Source: Rickettsiales endosymbiont of Stachyamoeba lipophora
GTDB taxonomy: Bacteria; Pseudomonadota; Alphaproteobacteria; Rickettsiales; 33-17
NCBI RefSeq assembly: GCF_003932735.1
Contig: NZ_CP033611.1
Coordinates: 896,156 to 960,155, forward strand
Direction: 5' to 3'
Length of the DNA: 64,000 nucleotides
In this document: piece by piece, positions 27,500 to 36,060 of the stretch
Layout of the letters: the number at the start of each line of letters is the position of its first letter
Position numbering within the stretch: position 1 is the first letter of the stretch
The notes under the pieces: generated by a model
The model's database searches: none
The model's input: only the letters and a program-made list of their open reading frames with translations
Told to the model about the DNA's origin: nothing
Translations under genes and position numbers: made by a program

Positions 27500-27574
27500 T
27501 CCTCGGTAGCTCAGTGGTAGAGCAAGCGGCTGTTAACCGCTTGGTCGCTGGTTCGAATCCGGCCCGGGGAGCCA
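27500..27574 (+). tRNA. tRNA-Asn (GTT)
   Basis: A full cloverleaf can be drawn. The acceptor stem TCCTCGG pairs with CCGGGGA (one G-T pair), the anticodon arm has loop CTGTTAA with anticodon GTT at 27532-27534, and the T arm contains GGTTCGAATCC. CCA is encoded (27572-27574). It marks the boundary between core genes on the left and an accessory stretch on the right, as tRNA genes often do, although no duplicated 3' end was found nearby. Confidence 0.97.
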
Positions 27575-27821
27575 CTTTTTCTTTAATCTATATTTCTATT
27601 TAACTTCCCAAATTTATAAATTTTAAATGCTGCTTGCTTAAAGAAAATTATAGTCTTATTGGCTAACTAAAAATTATAATTAAATTACCCCCAGCTTCTA
27701 TTTCATCATAATTTTAATTACCTTGCGTGCCTGATGCTGTTTGGTTAATATTGACTGTTAAAGCAAATAACTAAAACACTTTAAAAAAATAAAATTTTAC
27801 TATCATGGCCGAAGATAGCAT

Positions 27822-28631
27822 ATGAATAAATTTATTGGTAATTATAAACTTAATCAAATAAGGGCAGATGCTGTTAGTAGTTTAAATGTTCTTTTTTTGC
27901 CTGGACGCCCAGGTATGGGATCTGATTACCTAGCTGATTTGGTACAAAGATTAACATTACCAGGTAATTTATTTGTAGCCGATTTCCCTGGTGATGGTAA
28001 TAACTTGGTTGCTAATAAGGTTGATTATGAACCGTGGAAAGATGGATTATTAAAACTAGTAAATGAGTTCAGCTCATGTATATTAGTTACCCATTCCTTT
28101 AGTGGGATGTTTGCACTGACTATAACTGAGCTTGAAAATATTTTAGCGGGCTTAATAATTATGAATGCAGCCCCAGATAAAAGCTGGATGAAAGAGCTCG
28201 GTAAAACGGCCAAAAACTATAATTTTCTAGATGAAAGTAAAATTTTTGAGCAGTTTTATAGTAATCCAACCAATGAGAATGCCGAAAAAATATTTTATTC
28301 AAGTATTCCTTACTTATTTTTGCCACATGAAGAGCAAGAAGGTAGAGAATTATTAAAGCATTGCTTCTATAATGCTCAAGCAAAATTATGGGGCGATACA
28401 GTTTTCCATCCAAATTATGAATATAAGTGGTACCCTAAAGAACTGCCAACATTATTAATAGGAAGTACTGATGATAGGCTATTGCCTATAAAGCTGTTTG
28501 ATGGATATGAAGATTTTGTTAGACCAAATATTCAAAAAATAGTATTTGAAGATACTGGGCATTTCCCATGGTTAACTAAATTTGAGGAAATAAATGATGT
28601 TATGTTAGATTTTGTTATGAGTATTTACTAA
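27822..28631 (+). CDS. Alpha/beta-fold hydrolase
   Basis: A 269-residue single-domain hydrolase. The glycine-rich FLPGRPGMGSDY near the N terminus forms the oxyanion region. The nucleophile elbow is THSFSGMFAL, the acid is likely the aspartate in GSTDDRLLP and the histidine is in EDTGHFPWL. There is no signal peptide, so it is cytosolic or secreted by another route. The substrate is unknown. It lies just after tRNA-Asn, separated by about 250 bases without features, and is the first gene of the accessory stretch. Confidence 0.85.
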   Translation: MNKFIGNYKLNQIRADAVSSLNVLFLPGRPGMGSDYLADLVQRLTLPGNLFVADFPGDGNNLVANKVDYEPWKDGLLKLVNEFSSCILVTHSFSGMFALTITELENILAGLIIMNAAPDKSWMKELGKTAKNYNFLDESKIFEQFYSNPTNENAEKIFYSSIPYLFLPHEEQEGRELLKHCFYNAQAKLWGDTVFHPNYEYKWYPKELPTLLIGSTDDRLLPIKLFDGYEDFVRPNIQKIVFEDTGHFPWLTKFEEINDVMLDFVMSIY

Positions 28632-28656
28632 TTAAATCTTGTACTGTATCATCTTC

Positions 28657-28790
28657 TTAAAATAGAAATTTAAGACTTTTAAGGTGTTTTATCATCTCCT
28701 CAATTTCCACCATAAAAGTTCGAAATTTATCAATAACGGAAAGCCATTTTTTCTCTTATGCGCTTCCTGATAGTTTTTATCCTAAAATAT
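28657..28790 (-). pseudogene. Gene relic A, related to relic B at 30741
   Basis: The minus-strand reading WLSVIDKFRTFMVEIEEMI... ends at a TAA (28657-28659). It matches relic B in protein sequence with mostly synonymous base changes, which shows that both derive from a coding sequence. Upstream the frame is broken by a stop. The family is not recognised; a C-terminal transposase fragment is one possibility. The rest of the 28632-29109 gap shows only a short minus-strand frame after the PqaA-type gene, reading AGMFFSSNAQAAAFENEG, itself a likely fragment. Confidence 0.55.
28716..28739 (+). repeat. 24-bp direct repeat, copy 1
   Basis: Identical to 30827-30850 over 24 bases, within a longer stretch of partial similarity. 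It belongs to relic A. The two copies flank the PqaA-type gene in the same orientation, about 2.1 kb apart. Confidence 0.85.
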
Positions 28791-29109
28791 TATTGGAGTA
28801 TAAATACTTCATAAGCATAATATAATGAGAATAATTTCTTTAATCCTGTTAATTAATACTCTTGTCTTTCGAAAGCGTGGCTATACCACATACCAATTAC
28901 TGTGATAAACAAACTACAAACTACAAAATTGCCAACCAACTTTATTTTTAGTTATGGTATCGTAGTAAATTCTGGTATAAATAAGTAAAGATAATCAGGA
29001 AATCGAAAAACAAATTTATTAGGCAATCACATAATGTTTCCTTCATTTTCGAATGCTGCTGCTTGAGCGTTACTTGAAAAAAACATTCCCGCGGTAGATA
29101 CTTTTAAGT

Positions 29110-30558
29110 TTAAGTCAAAAACTCATTATTATAATTCGCTACTTCCTCTCCTACTACATTAACTTCCGTGGTAATTATAAATTCATGATTATCAATGTTA
29201 TAATTTAACTCTACAAAAGAAGCTTGCCACCCATGTTGAAAGTGAGGCAAGGTGGCAGTGATTTGACATATTTCTTCATTTTCACAATTTATTGGTAGCT
29301 TCTCATCTTGGTAATAGCGATCGCCTAGCTCTGAAGTGAAAAAAGAAGCTATATATTTTTTGATAAAATGCCATTTAGAGTAAGAAGAGAGAAATCTAAA
29401 ATCTCTATCTTCCTCGTTATTTAAGCTCCATAATATCGCCGATTCAGGTACATAAGTACTATTAATGCTTATATAATCTTGTTGTAAATCATAGTTGATT
29501 TTTGGAAGTATAGTCTTATTTAAAAGAAAATAAAAATAATTACTAACCGCATCATTTACCTTACTCATGTTATCAGTTGAATCCGCTATCAAGTTACCTG
29601 CTAGATAATGCATCGAATTAGGTAAATATCTAATATAATTATTCTCACCATATAGATCTTTAAAATAATACTTAGAGCAATCGGGTGCAAAAAAATCATC
29701 TCCACTTGCATTAATAATATATTTTGGAATTTTAAATCTTTCGTGATATTTCCCTTCAGGATCATTGGTTAAATAGGATATAGGATCTTCTATTTTTACC
29801 AAATCTAAAAAATCATTGCTTTGCAGTTTATCAATAATTCCTTCATTCATATAATCTTTTAAAGCAAGAGGGGGGCCATCTTTATATACTTCACATATAT
29901 GGGCTAAGGATTTTTGAATATTTAATGGCTCAATGACAATTGGGATAAGACCACTTACTCTATCATCTTCAATCGCAGCAAGCCATGCTGCCCACCCACG
30001 TTTAGAAGGTCCTGACAGTATAAAACTATCTACGGCAAAATCTTGCTGATCCATAATTTCTTCTATTGCATCCATAGCTCTTATGATTGCTTTAGCCATT
30101 GGTAAATGGCCAGGTATATAAGGATCTTTGTTTTCCATAAAAAGCTTATATGTATAAGCAAGGATCTCATCTTCTTTTTTGAAGGAATTATTCATCAATA
30201 AATATTGGTTGGGTATATCCTGTAAGTGAGCGACAACCGCTTTATTTGAGGAGGCTATTTCAGTGTAATTGAAATTCTCTCCAGGAGAAATGAATTTTTC
30301 TTTTCCTTCTTTATCAGCAGTATATCCTGCACTAATATATAGTAATACCTGTTTATACTCGATAGAAGGAGGTATATACAAGTCTAATTTGTGAACCCAT
30401 TCAGTGGTGGGAATAGTGGATTCAGGATTAAGAGGCCATCTTTGTGAATGAAGTCTATACCTTGAAAGCTCAATTTCTTCAGTTTTATTTTGGTACTCAA
30501 ATTCATACTTAAAGGAATTATCATTATAATTAATAAAGTTAGTTAAAATGCTCCCCAT
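29110..30558 (-). CDS. pqaA: PhoPQ-activated pathogenicity-related (PqaA-type) protein
   Basis: The 482-residue protein matches the PhoPQ_related family. WVHKLDLYIP leads into an alpha/beta-hydrolase-like core with LSGPSKRGWAAWLAAIEDDR (serine nucleophile region, about 180-199), then PIVIEPLNI, and FKIPKYIINASGDDFFAPDC for the acid loop. Salmonella PqaA belongs to the PhoPQ regulon and affects antimicrobial peptide resistance; Dictyostelium AprA is also related. No signal peptide is visible, unlike many members. It sits alone between two related gene relics, suggesting acquisition or rearrangement. The biochemical activity is unknown. Confidence 0.82.
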   Translation of the reverse strand: MGSILTNFINYNDNSFKYEFEYQNKTEEIELSRYRLHSQRWPLNPESTIPTTEWVHKLDLYIPPSIEYKQVLLYISAGYTADKEGKEKFISPGENFNYTEIASSNKAVVAHLQDIPNQYLLMNNSFKKEDEILAYTYKLFMENKDPYIPGHLPMAKAIIRAMDAIEEIMDQQDFAVDSFILSGPSKRGWAAWLAAIEDDRVSGLIPIVIEPLNIQKSLAHICEVYKDGPPLALKDYMNEGIIDKLQSNDFLDLVKIEDPISYLTNDPEGKYHERFKIPKYIINASGDDFFAPDCSKYYFKDLYGENNYIRYLPNSMHYLAGNLIADSTDNMSKVNDAVSNYFYFLLNKTILPKINYDLQQDYISINSTYVPESAILWSLNNEEDRDFRFLSSYSKWHFIKKYIASFFTSELGDRYYQDEKLPINCENEEICQITATLPHFQHGWQASFVELNYNIDNHEFIITTEVNVVGEEVANYNNEFLT

Positions 30559-30740
30559 GCGCCACCCCTCTTAATTATCACTTTGCATTTTTTACAAATT
30601 TTTATTTAGCATGATTTTAATAATTAAACAATATGGAGCGATTGTAGTATAACAATCCCCGGCGGGATTAAATAAACCAATTAACCTGATACTTTGTAAT
30701 TCCAGACCCCATATGCGTATTCCCAATATTATGGCAGCTT

Positions 30741-30980
30741 TTAATATATTAGCTTGAGATGGCTTAAATTTTTATCGCTATAAAACTTTTTTAATAACGT
30801 CATAACCGCTTCAATCTCAATCCTATAAGTTCGAAATTTATCAATAACGGGAGCCACTCTTTACAATCACCCAAATTCATCATCATATCAAAAGACTTTC
30901 GCAAGGAAAACTCTAGCTTTATTGTATCCTTTGAAGCCTAAAAAATAATCTCGCAAAATCATTACTGAATTTCATACTCT
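30741..30980 (-). pseudogene. Gene relic B, related to relic A at 28657
   Basis: The minus-strand reading from about 30975 gives ILRDYFLGFKGYNKARVFLA, stops, then VIDKFRTYRIEIEAVMTLLK, ending at TAA (30741-30743). Several stops interrupt it. The conserved pattern shared with relic A is VIDKFRT-x3-EIE-x5-LK. The remainder of the 30559-31141 gap holds no intact gene; a small GC-rich palindrome (aatccc/gggatt, 30654-30669) lies upstream of the PqaA-type gene. Confidence 0.55.
30827..30850 (+). repeat. 24-bp direct repeat, copy 2
   Basis: Second copy of the repeat at 28716-28739, identical over 24 bases and embedded in relic B. Confidence 0.85.
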
Positions 30981-31141
30981 ACAAGCAAGCTCTAAAATCT
31001 TTGAGGTTATTAGGATTTAAAAGGCCTGCTTGGTTGCTCTATAGAGAATGTAATGTTTGGATTTGCAATAAGATGATTAATCAGGCGTGCATTAATTTAG
31101 AGTAGCTCGCTAGCATTACCTCAAGGCAAATAGTTAATATA

Positions 31142-31170
31142 TTTACACTTAAGAGATAAAGTAATATAAT
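31142..31170 (+). promoter_or_regulatory. Sigma-70-type promoter for the zeta-like gene
   Basis: TTTACA (31142-31147), a 17-base spacer and a perfect TATAAT (31165-31170). It ends 29 bases before the start codon, leaving a leader of roughly 20 bases. Confidence 0.65.
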
Positions 31171-31199
31171 TAAATATAATAATTAAGTGGCTGTGAGTA

Positions 31200-32888
31200 A
31201 TGAAAAAAAATTGGTATGTAGAGAGTCTTAACCCTCAAAATTTTAATCAAATTCCTCCTATTACACTTTTTGATTCAACAAGGTATCCTTATGGCAATAT
31301 CACTCCATTAGAAATACAATTAAGACAAAGTATGGCATGGCCAATCACGAGCCAAAATTTATGCAATATGAATTATGAGCATATCATTAAGCATGAGGCT
31401 ATTGTTGCTATATCAACCACATTTAGAATAAATGATGAGAAACAATTAGAAAAAGCTGTGAAGCAAGCATTATATCTTGCACCTCAAATAGACATTGACC
31501 CAAAACAAGTGTTAACCGAAGCCACTAGCTTGGTTGGAAGCTATTTTAATGATACTTTAGATAATCAATCATCTACTTATAAAATATTGCAAGAATGGAG
31601 TAATAATTATGACCAAAAAATTGATTCGATAATCAATTTTAACTCTGATATCATTTCCAATTTAAGCATAAATAAAGAAGATTATAAAACTATTGAAACT
31701 AAGAAAAAGATTTTATCAGATTTGTACTTTGATAAAACTCTCATGGAAAAGTATACTGAATTAGCTGAAAAAACTATATCTAAAACTTTGAATACAGAGG
31801 AATTTAGTAACTTACAAAGGTTAACTATTCGCAATAAAGATAACCGTAAAGCCCTTCTAGTAGTTGGAGGCGCAGCATGTGGTAAAGGTAGCGTTACTGC
31901 AGAACTTAAAAAAGGTAGGACTTACGAAGATCAGGTGGAATTAAACCCTGATTTGTATAAATCTATAATTCTGCCTCATAATGAAATAGATAGATCAAAA
32001 TATAACCACGAACAAACTAGACTAGCACATGGATCAATTACTCATCCAGAGAGCTCAGTTATATTCGATAAAATTGCCGAAAGATGGCAAAAAATGGCTA
32101 ATGTTAATGCCGCGCCAAATATCTTAATGGATGTAGCCCGTGCTGGGCGTTGGATGACAAATACTTTGTCTTCTGGAGGAACTACAGTTGAGATCCATGC
32201 TGCAGACTTAGATAGCAATATAGCGATACACAGATCATATCAAAGAGGTGAAGCTACAGGAAGATTTATGCCTACTAAAGAACTGCTAAGGGGACATCAA
32301 GAGCAGGTTGACCTTCAATCAGACGCTTTAACCAAGAGAACGCCAAGTTCTAATTTAGTGGTATATAATTCTGAAGGACAAATTGGAGACCCCCTTAAAA
32401 TTGTATTATTGGGAGATAAGGATAATAAAACAATTAGCATCTTTGATGCTAAAACGATGATAGATTATTTAAGCAAAAAGCAACTAAATATAAATGCAAC
32501 AAGTCCTGAGGAACTTTATGAAAATCATAGCAATTTACAATTAACTAAAAACCTATTAGAATTTGCTAATAATTTTAAAGTTATATTTCATAATGAACAT
32601 AAACAGCCCATTCTTTCAATCCATAATGAGGGAAAGGGAGTAATAGCAAATATATTTGATACTCAATTATTCAATACTGAGTTAATCTCAAATCCTAATT
32701 TGTTGAAACTAGTTACGGGTCTTAAAGAAAATACAGTAGATATAAATATTGATTTATTTAATCAAGCAATTAAAATCGGTTCAAATATTACAGCCCTTTC
32801 TGGTGGTGACAAAGCTACTTCTTCAACCCAAGCTGTTATACCAAATATTAAAGCATATCAATCACAAAATAATCAAAGAGAGCGCTAA
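31200..32888 (+). CDS. Large zeta-toxin-like kinase, candidate effector
   Basis: The 562-residue protein has a zeta/AAA-type nucleotide-binding core from about residue 215. The P loop is VVGGAACGKGS (about 220-230), followed by YEDQVELNPDLYKSI, which fits the substrate-aspartate region of zeta toxins. ILMDVARAGRW and the arginine-rich SYQRGEATGRFMP follow. Zeta toxins phosphorylate UDP-N-acetylglucosamine; several intracellular bacteria carry enlarged relatives of unknown target. The first 210 residues are helical and unrecognised, and the C-terminal 150 also have no known domain. No signal peptide. A 62-codon gene follows after two bases. Confidence 0.75.
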   Translation: MKKNWYVESLNPQNFNQIPPITLFDSTRYPYGNITPLEIQLRQSMAWPITSQNLCNMNYEHIIKHEAIVAISTTFRINDEKQLEKAVKQALYLAPQIDIDPKQVLTEATSLVGSYFNDTLDNQSSTYKILQEWSNNYDQKIDSIINFNSDIISNLSINKEDYKTIETKKKILSDLYFDKTLMEKYTELAEKTISKTLNTEEFSNLQRLTIRNKDNRKALLVVGGAACGKGSVTAELKKGRTYEDQVELNPDLYKSIILPHNEIDRSKYNHEQTRLAHGSITHPESSVIFDKIAERWQKMANVNAAPNILMDVARAGRWMTNTLSSGGTTVEIHAADLDSNIAIHRSYQRGEATGRFMPTKELLRGHQEQVDLQSDALTKRTPSSNLVVYNSEGQIGDPLKIVLLGDKDNKTISIFDAKTMIDYLSKKQLNINATSPEELYENHSNLQLTKNLLEFANNFKVIFHNEHKQPILSIHNEGKGVIANIFDTQLFNTELISNPNLLKLVTGLKENTVDINIDLFNQAIKIGSNITALSGGDKATSSTQAVIPNIKAYQSQNNQRER

Positions 32889-32890
32889 AT

Positions 32891-33079
32891 ATGTCTGAGA
32901 CAAATAACAAAAATGATGACCTGCTAAGTTATTTAAAAAAAGTAGAAACTGGTGAACATAAGGTTAGCCAAGAGGAACGCCAAAAGGCCGAAGAACGGGA
33001 TGACAGGAATCATTATTCAGAAGCGATCTTACGTGAGATGAAAAAAGAGAGTAACAAAATTGGTAATGAGCGGAAATAG
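32891..33079 (+). CDS. Small charged protein paired with the zeta-like gene
   Basis: A 62-residue, highly charged, helical protein (MSETNNKNDDLLSYLKKVET..., then QEERQKAEERDDRNHYSEAI) with no recognised family. It starts two bases after the stop of the zeta-like gene, so the pair is one transcript. Size, charge and position fit an antitoxin-like neutraliser or a secretion chaperone, but epsilon antitoxins normally precede zeta, and no similarity to epsilon is evident. Confidence 0.6.
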   Translation: MSETNNKNDDLLSYLKKVETGEHKVSQEERQKAEERDDRNHYSEAILREMKKESNKIGNERK

Positions 33080-33409
33080 CAATATTAAGTAGAAGCGCAG
33101 AAGTAATAGATTCTCTGGAAAAACAAGCTTTGCATGGTTTTCACACTAATTTAATCAAGTATATAGCATGACAGCTAATTCATCATGTTGATGTAAATAG
33201 TACTATGGAAAATATCGTTTAGCTAATGAGGCTAACCTAAACAAAATCATTTAAATACTCCCTAATTTTTTAGTCAATCGTTATGCTGCTATCTAGCATG
33301 GTACTATCAGTGTCTAGTTAAAATTCACTAACGTTAATTAATTGTTTTACTATTTTTTAACTGTATGATAATGCTATTTTGTATTAATAATTAACTAGGG
33401 GAGCTCACT
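33080..33409. other. Gap before the LRR gene
   Basis: About 330 bases without an intact gene. A coding-like forward stretch near 33095-33165 reads SAEVIDSLEKQALHGFHTNL before a stop, perhaps a fragment. A GGGGAG ribosome-binding site lies just ahead of the following start codon; the promoter was not identified with confidence. Confidence 0.35.
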
Positions 33410-35362
33410 ATGAGCCATATTACCGAAGTACCGAAAGAGATATTTGCCGCTAATATTTTTAGCTATTTTAACCAGAGGGATTTGATTAATAATATTGCAA
33501 TAAAGAATTCTTTATTGCAACGAAGAGTAGGATATAAATATACTGAAACTGTTAGGTCTATTACAATAAAGTGCTTAGAAGTGTTTGACCTTGCAGCTAT
33601 TAAAGCTGATATTATCCAATCAATCAATGCATTGGACATTGGGCAGGCTGAAAAGCGACAAAAAAAAGATTTAATCAAAAAAATTTGGGACCAGCTGATA
33701 AAAGGTGAAGTTGATCAGGATGCAGATTTAGCAAATATAAAGGCTATTTTTAATGGAAATATTATTTTTCAAGAGGAGGTTGCTAAGAAACTACAATCTT
33801 TATTGGTTAAATTATATCCGAACTTTAAAATCAGTATTGAGGTTACCGATAAGAATATTAGTTCAATAATTAATAAGATTAACCAAGATGCTAATTTTGC
33901 TGATAGCCTAGCTAGAATAGTACAAACGCTTGATAGAAATGATATTAATAATGATTTTAATCAGTATGAATGGAAACAGAATGTGTTACGGTTGATTTCA
34001 ATTTTACCGCAATGTAGCAATTTACAATCATTGAATCTAATTTCTAATGGAATGGAAGCAGAGGATGCCAAAGCTTTAGCAGAAGTGCTGCCGCGTACTA
34101 ACATACATAGCCTTAAATTAAGTAAAAACAACATAGAGGCAGAGGGTGCTAAGGCTTTAGCAGAAGTGCTGCCGCGTACTAACATACGTAGCCTTAAATT
34201 AAGTAACAATAACATAGAGGCAGAGGGTGCTAAGGCTTTAGCAGAAGTGCTGCCACATACTAACATACGTAGCCTTAAATTAAGTAACAATAACATAGAG
34301 GCAGAGGGTGCTAAGGCTTTAGCAGAAGTGCTGCCGCGTACTAACATACGTAGCCTTAAATTAAGTAACAATAACATAGAGGCAGAGGGTGCTAAGGCTT
34401 TAGCAGAAGTGCTGCCGCGTACTAACATACGTAGCCTTAAATTAAGTAAAAACAACATAGGAGCGGAGGGCACTACAGCTTTAGCAGAAGTGCTGCCACA
34501 TACTAACATACATAGCATTAGTTTCACCTTAAATAACATAGGAGCAGATGGCGCTGCAGCTTTAGCAGAAGTGCTGCCACATACTAACATACATAGCCTT
34601 AGTTTAAATTATAACGACATAGGAGCAAAGGGTGCTATAGCTTTAGCAGGAGTATTACCTAGTACTAAGTTACATAGTCTTTATATACGTCATAACAATA
34701 TAAAAGATGTTGGTGTCAAGGCTTTAGCAAGAGCGTTGCCTCGTACTAAGCTACATATTCTTAATTTAAATTATAACGACATAGGAGCAGAGGGTGCTAG
34801 TGCTTTAGCACAAGAGCTGCCTAGTACTAATGTATGTAGCCTTAATTTAGATGATAACCAGATAGGGTTAGAGGGTGCTATAGCTTTAGCGGAAGCATTG
34901 CCCCAGTGTGCTAACTTATATAACCTTGATTTATGCTGGAGCAACATAGGAGATGCGGGTGTTAGGTCTTTAGCGACAGTGTTGCCTCATACTAACTTAC
35001 ATAGTCTTGATTTAAGAGGGAACAACATAGGAGCAGATGGCGCTACAGCTTTAGCAGGAGTGTTGCCTAACATTAAGTTACATAGCCTTACATTAAGTTT
35101 AAGTAATAACAACATAGGAGTAGATGGTGCAAGAATGTTAGGTGAAGCTATTGGTAAAGCAGCAAATTGTAGAGCTATCATTAATTTTTATGATAAGGAT
35201 AATCGGCAAGCTTTTGACCAGGCAAGAGAAGAACAACAGCAAATTTTACAACAGCAAGAAGTAGGGCGTCAAAAGCAAGTTGAAGCAGCACAGGCAAGCG
35301 AACCACTGTCTACCAATTTTGTAGAGCGAGTAAAAGCCGCCGGGTACTCAAACAGCTTTTAG
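33410..35362 (+). CDS. F-box-like and leucine-rich-repeat protein, candidate host-directed effector
   Basis: A 650-residue protein without signal peptide. Residues 7-40 (VPKEIFAANIFSYFNQRDLI...) resemble an F-box, the eukaryotic SKP1-binding motif. A helical linker follows to about 200. From about 200 to 580 there are about 14 ribonuclease-inhibitor-type leucine-rich repeats of 27 residues (consensus NIxSLxLSxNNIxAEGAxAL). The tail is a glutamine-rich coiled coil. F-box plus LRR is the design of eukaryotic FBXL substrate receptors, and bacteria such as Legionella deliver F-box effectors into hosts. The F-box call is by eye and moderate; the LRR call is certain. Confidence 0.85.
   Translation: MSHITEVPKEIFAANIFSYFNQRDLINNIAIKNSLLQRRVGYKYTETVRSITIKCLEVFDLAAIKADIIQSINALDIGQAEKRQKKDLIKKIWDQLIKGEVDQDADLANIKAIFNGNIIFQEEVAKKLQSLLVKLYPNFKISIEVTDKNISSIINKINQDANFADSLARIVQTLDRNDINNDFNQYEWKQNVLRLISILPQCSNLQSLNLISNGMEAEDAKALAEVLPRTNIHSLKLSKNNIEAEGAKALAEVLPRTNIRSLKLSNNNIEAEGAKALAEVLPHTNIRSLKLSNNNIEAEGAKALAEVLPRTNIRSLKLSNNNIEAEGAKALAEVLPRTNIRSLKLSKNNIGAEGTTALAEVLPHTNIHSISFTLNNIGADGAAALAEVLPHTNIHSLSLNYNDIGAKGAIALAGVLPSTKLHSLYIRHNNIKDVGVKALARALPRTKLHILNLNYNDIGAEGASALAQELPSTNVCSLNLDDNQIGLEGAIALAEALPQCANLYNLDLCWSNIGDAGVRSLATVLPHTNLHSLDLRGNNIGADGATALAGVLPNIKLHSLTLSLSNNNIGVDGARMLGEAIGKAANCRAIINFYDKDNRQAFDQAREEQQQILQQQEVGRQKQVEAAQASEPLSTNFVERVKAAGYSNSF
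34100..34504 (+). repeat. Five near-identical 81-bp tandem repeats inside the LRR gene
   Basis: Units begin at 34100, 34181, 34262, 34343 and 34424 and differ at only a few bases. Flanking LRR units are much more diverged. This points to recent in-frame expansion by unequal recombination or slippage, so repeat number may vary between strains. Confidence 0.93.
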
Positions 35363-36060
35363 AAGGTAATATTGGGAATAGTTGGTTTAGGCGCTTGTAT
35401 ATTGATTGTACTGTATAACCTAAGTTAATGAATCAGAATATTGATATTTGGACCGGATATAGCTCTTCTGATGCGAACAACTAAAAATCCGATAGTGGTA
35501 CTCGTATAACAATTACAAAAAGCATGAATGACAAAAGGTAGTACAAATTAAATGAACTATTACCTTCTATTAGTAATGATCATACGGCTATGCACCTATA
35601 AATTCCTAGTACTTTCCTAATAATAAGGTTAAAGGGAATTGTGGATATTTTGTTTCAGATTACGTTGGTGAAAAAGCACTTAGGGAATAAAAGATGTATA
35701 AAAGATATTCTTAATTTTTATATAATGCTTTGAAGGATAAAAGGTAAATTACAACTTAAGTTATGATGTATAAAATATAATAAAAAAGCTAAATTGTGTT
35801 TAAAGCAATCTGTCTAAAATATATTAAAAAACTTGTTTTTTCTGAATGAGAGAAAGTAATGATTGAATATTTGTGCTGATATTTGCTAATATTAATTTTA
35901 TTTAAATTTTACTTTTTATTCACCTTGTTTTTTAATTCCTTATATTTAAAGTCGTAAGTAAACTTGAAATAAAAAGTATATGCGGTCATTTCTTTTTACA
36001 ATCAGTACTTTAATAATATGTGCTCTAGTGATAATAGGTATTTATAAGAGGAAAGAAGCT
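35363..36060. other. Gap with a decayed reading frame between LRR and aldo/keto reductase genes
   Basis: Nearly 700 bases. From an ATG near 35428 the forward frame reads MNQNIDIWTGYSSSDANN then stop. The same frame continues with further stops, and after a frame change gives KGNCGYFVSDYVGEKALRE ending near 35690. These pieces look like one dead gene. The rest, up to the aldo/keto reductase, is very AT-rich with no recognised element. Confidence 0.4.

Noticed and set aside
27500..27574. Search for a duplicated tRNA-Asn 3' end as an attachment site
   Set aside because: No second copy of the T-arm to acceptor sequence was noticed in the window, and no integrase gene is present.
30654..30669. 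Small GC-rich palindrome upstream of the PqaA-type gene
   Set aside because: Only six base pairs with no T run; too weak to call a terminator or operator.
34100..34504. Regular direct repeats that could suggest a CRISPR array
   Set aside because: Units are contiguous, in frame with an 81-base period and without unique spacers; they encode LRRs.
33961..34590. Long minus-strand open frame opposite the LRR gene
   Set aside because: It is the antisense image of the 81-bp repeats, with low-complexity Leu/Ser/Ala repeats and no start signals.
35980..36060. Hydrophobic N-terminal extension of the aldo/keto reductase
   Set aside because: No ribosome-binding site at 35980, while AGAGGAAAG precedes the ATG at 36061; retained only as an alternative.
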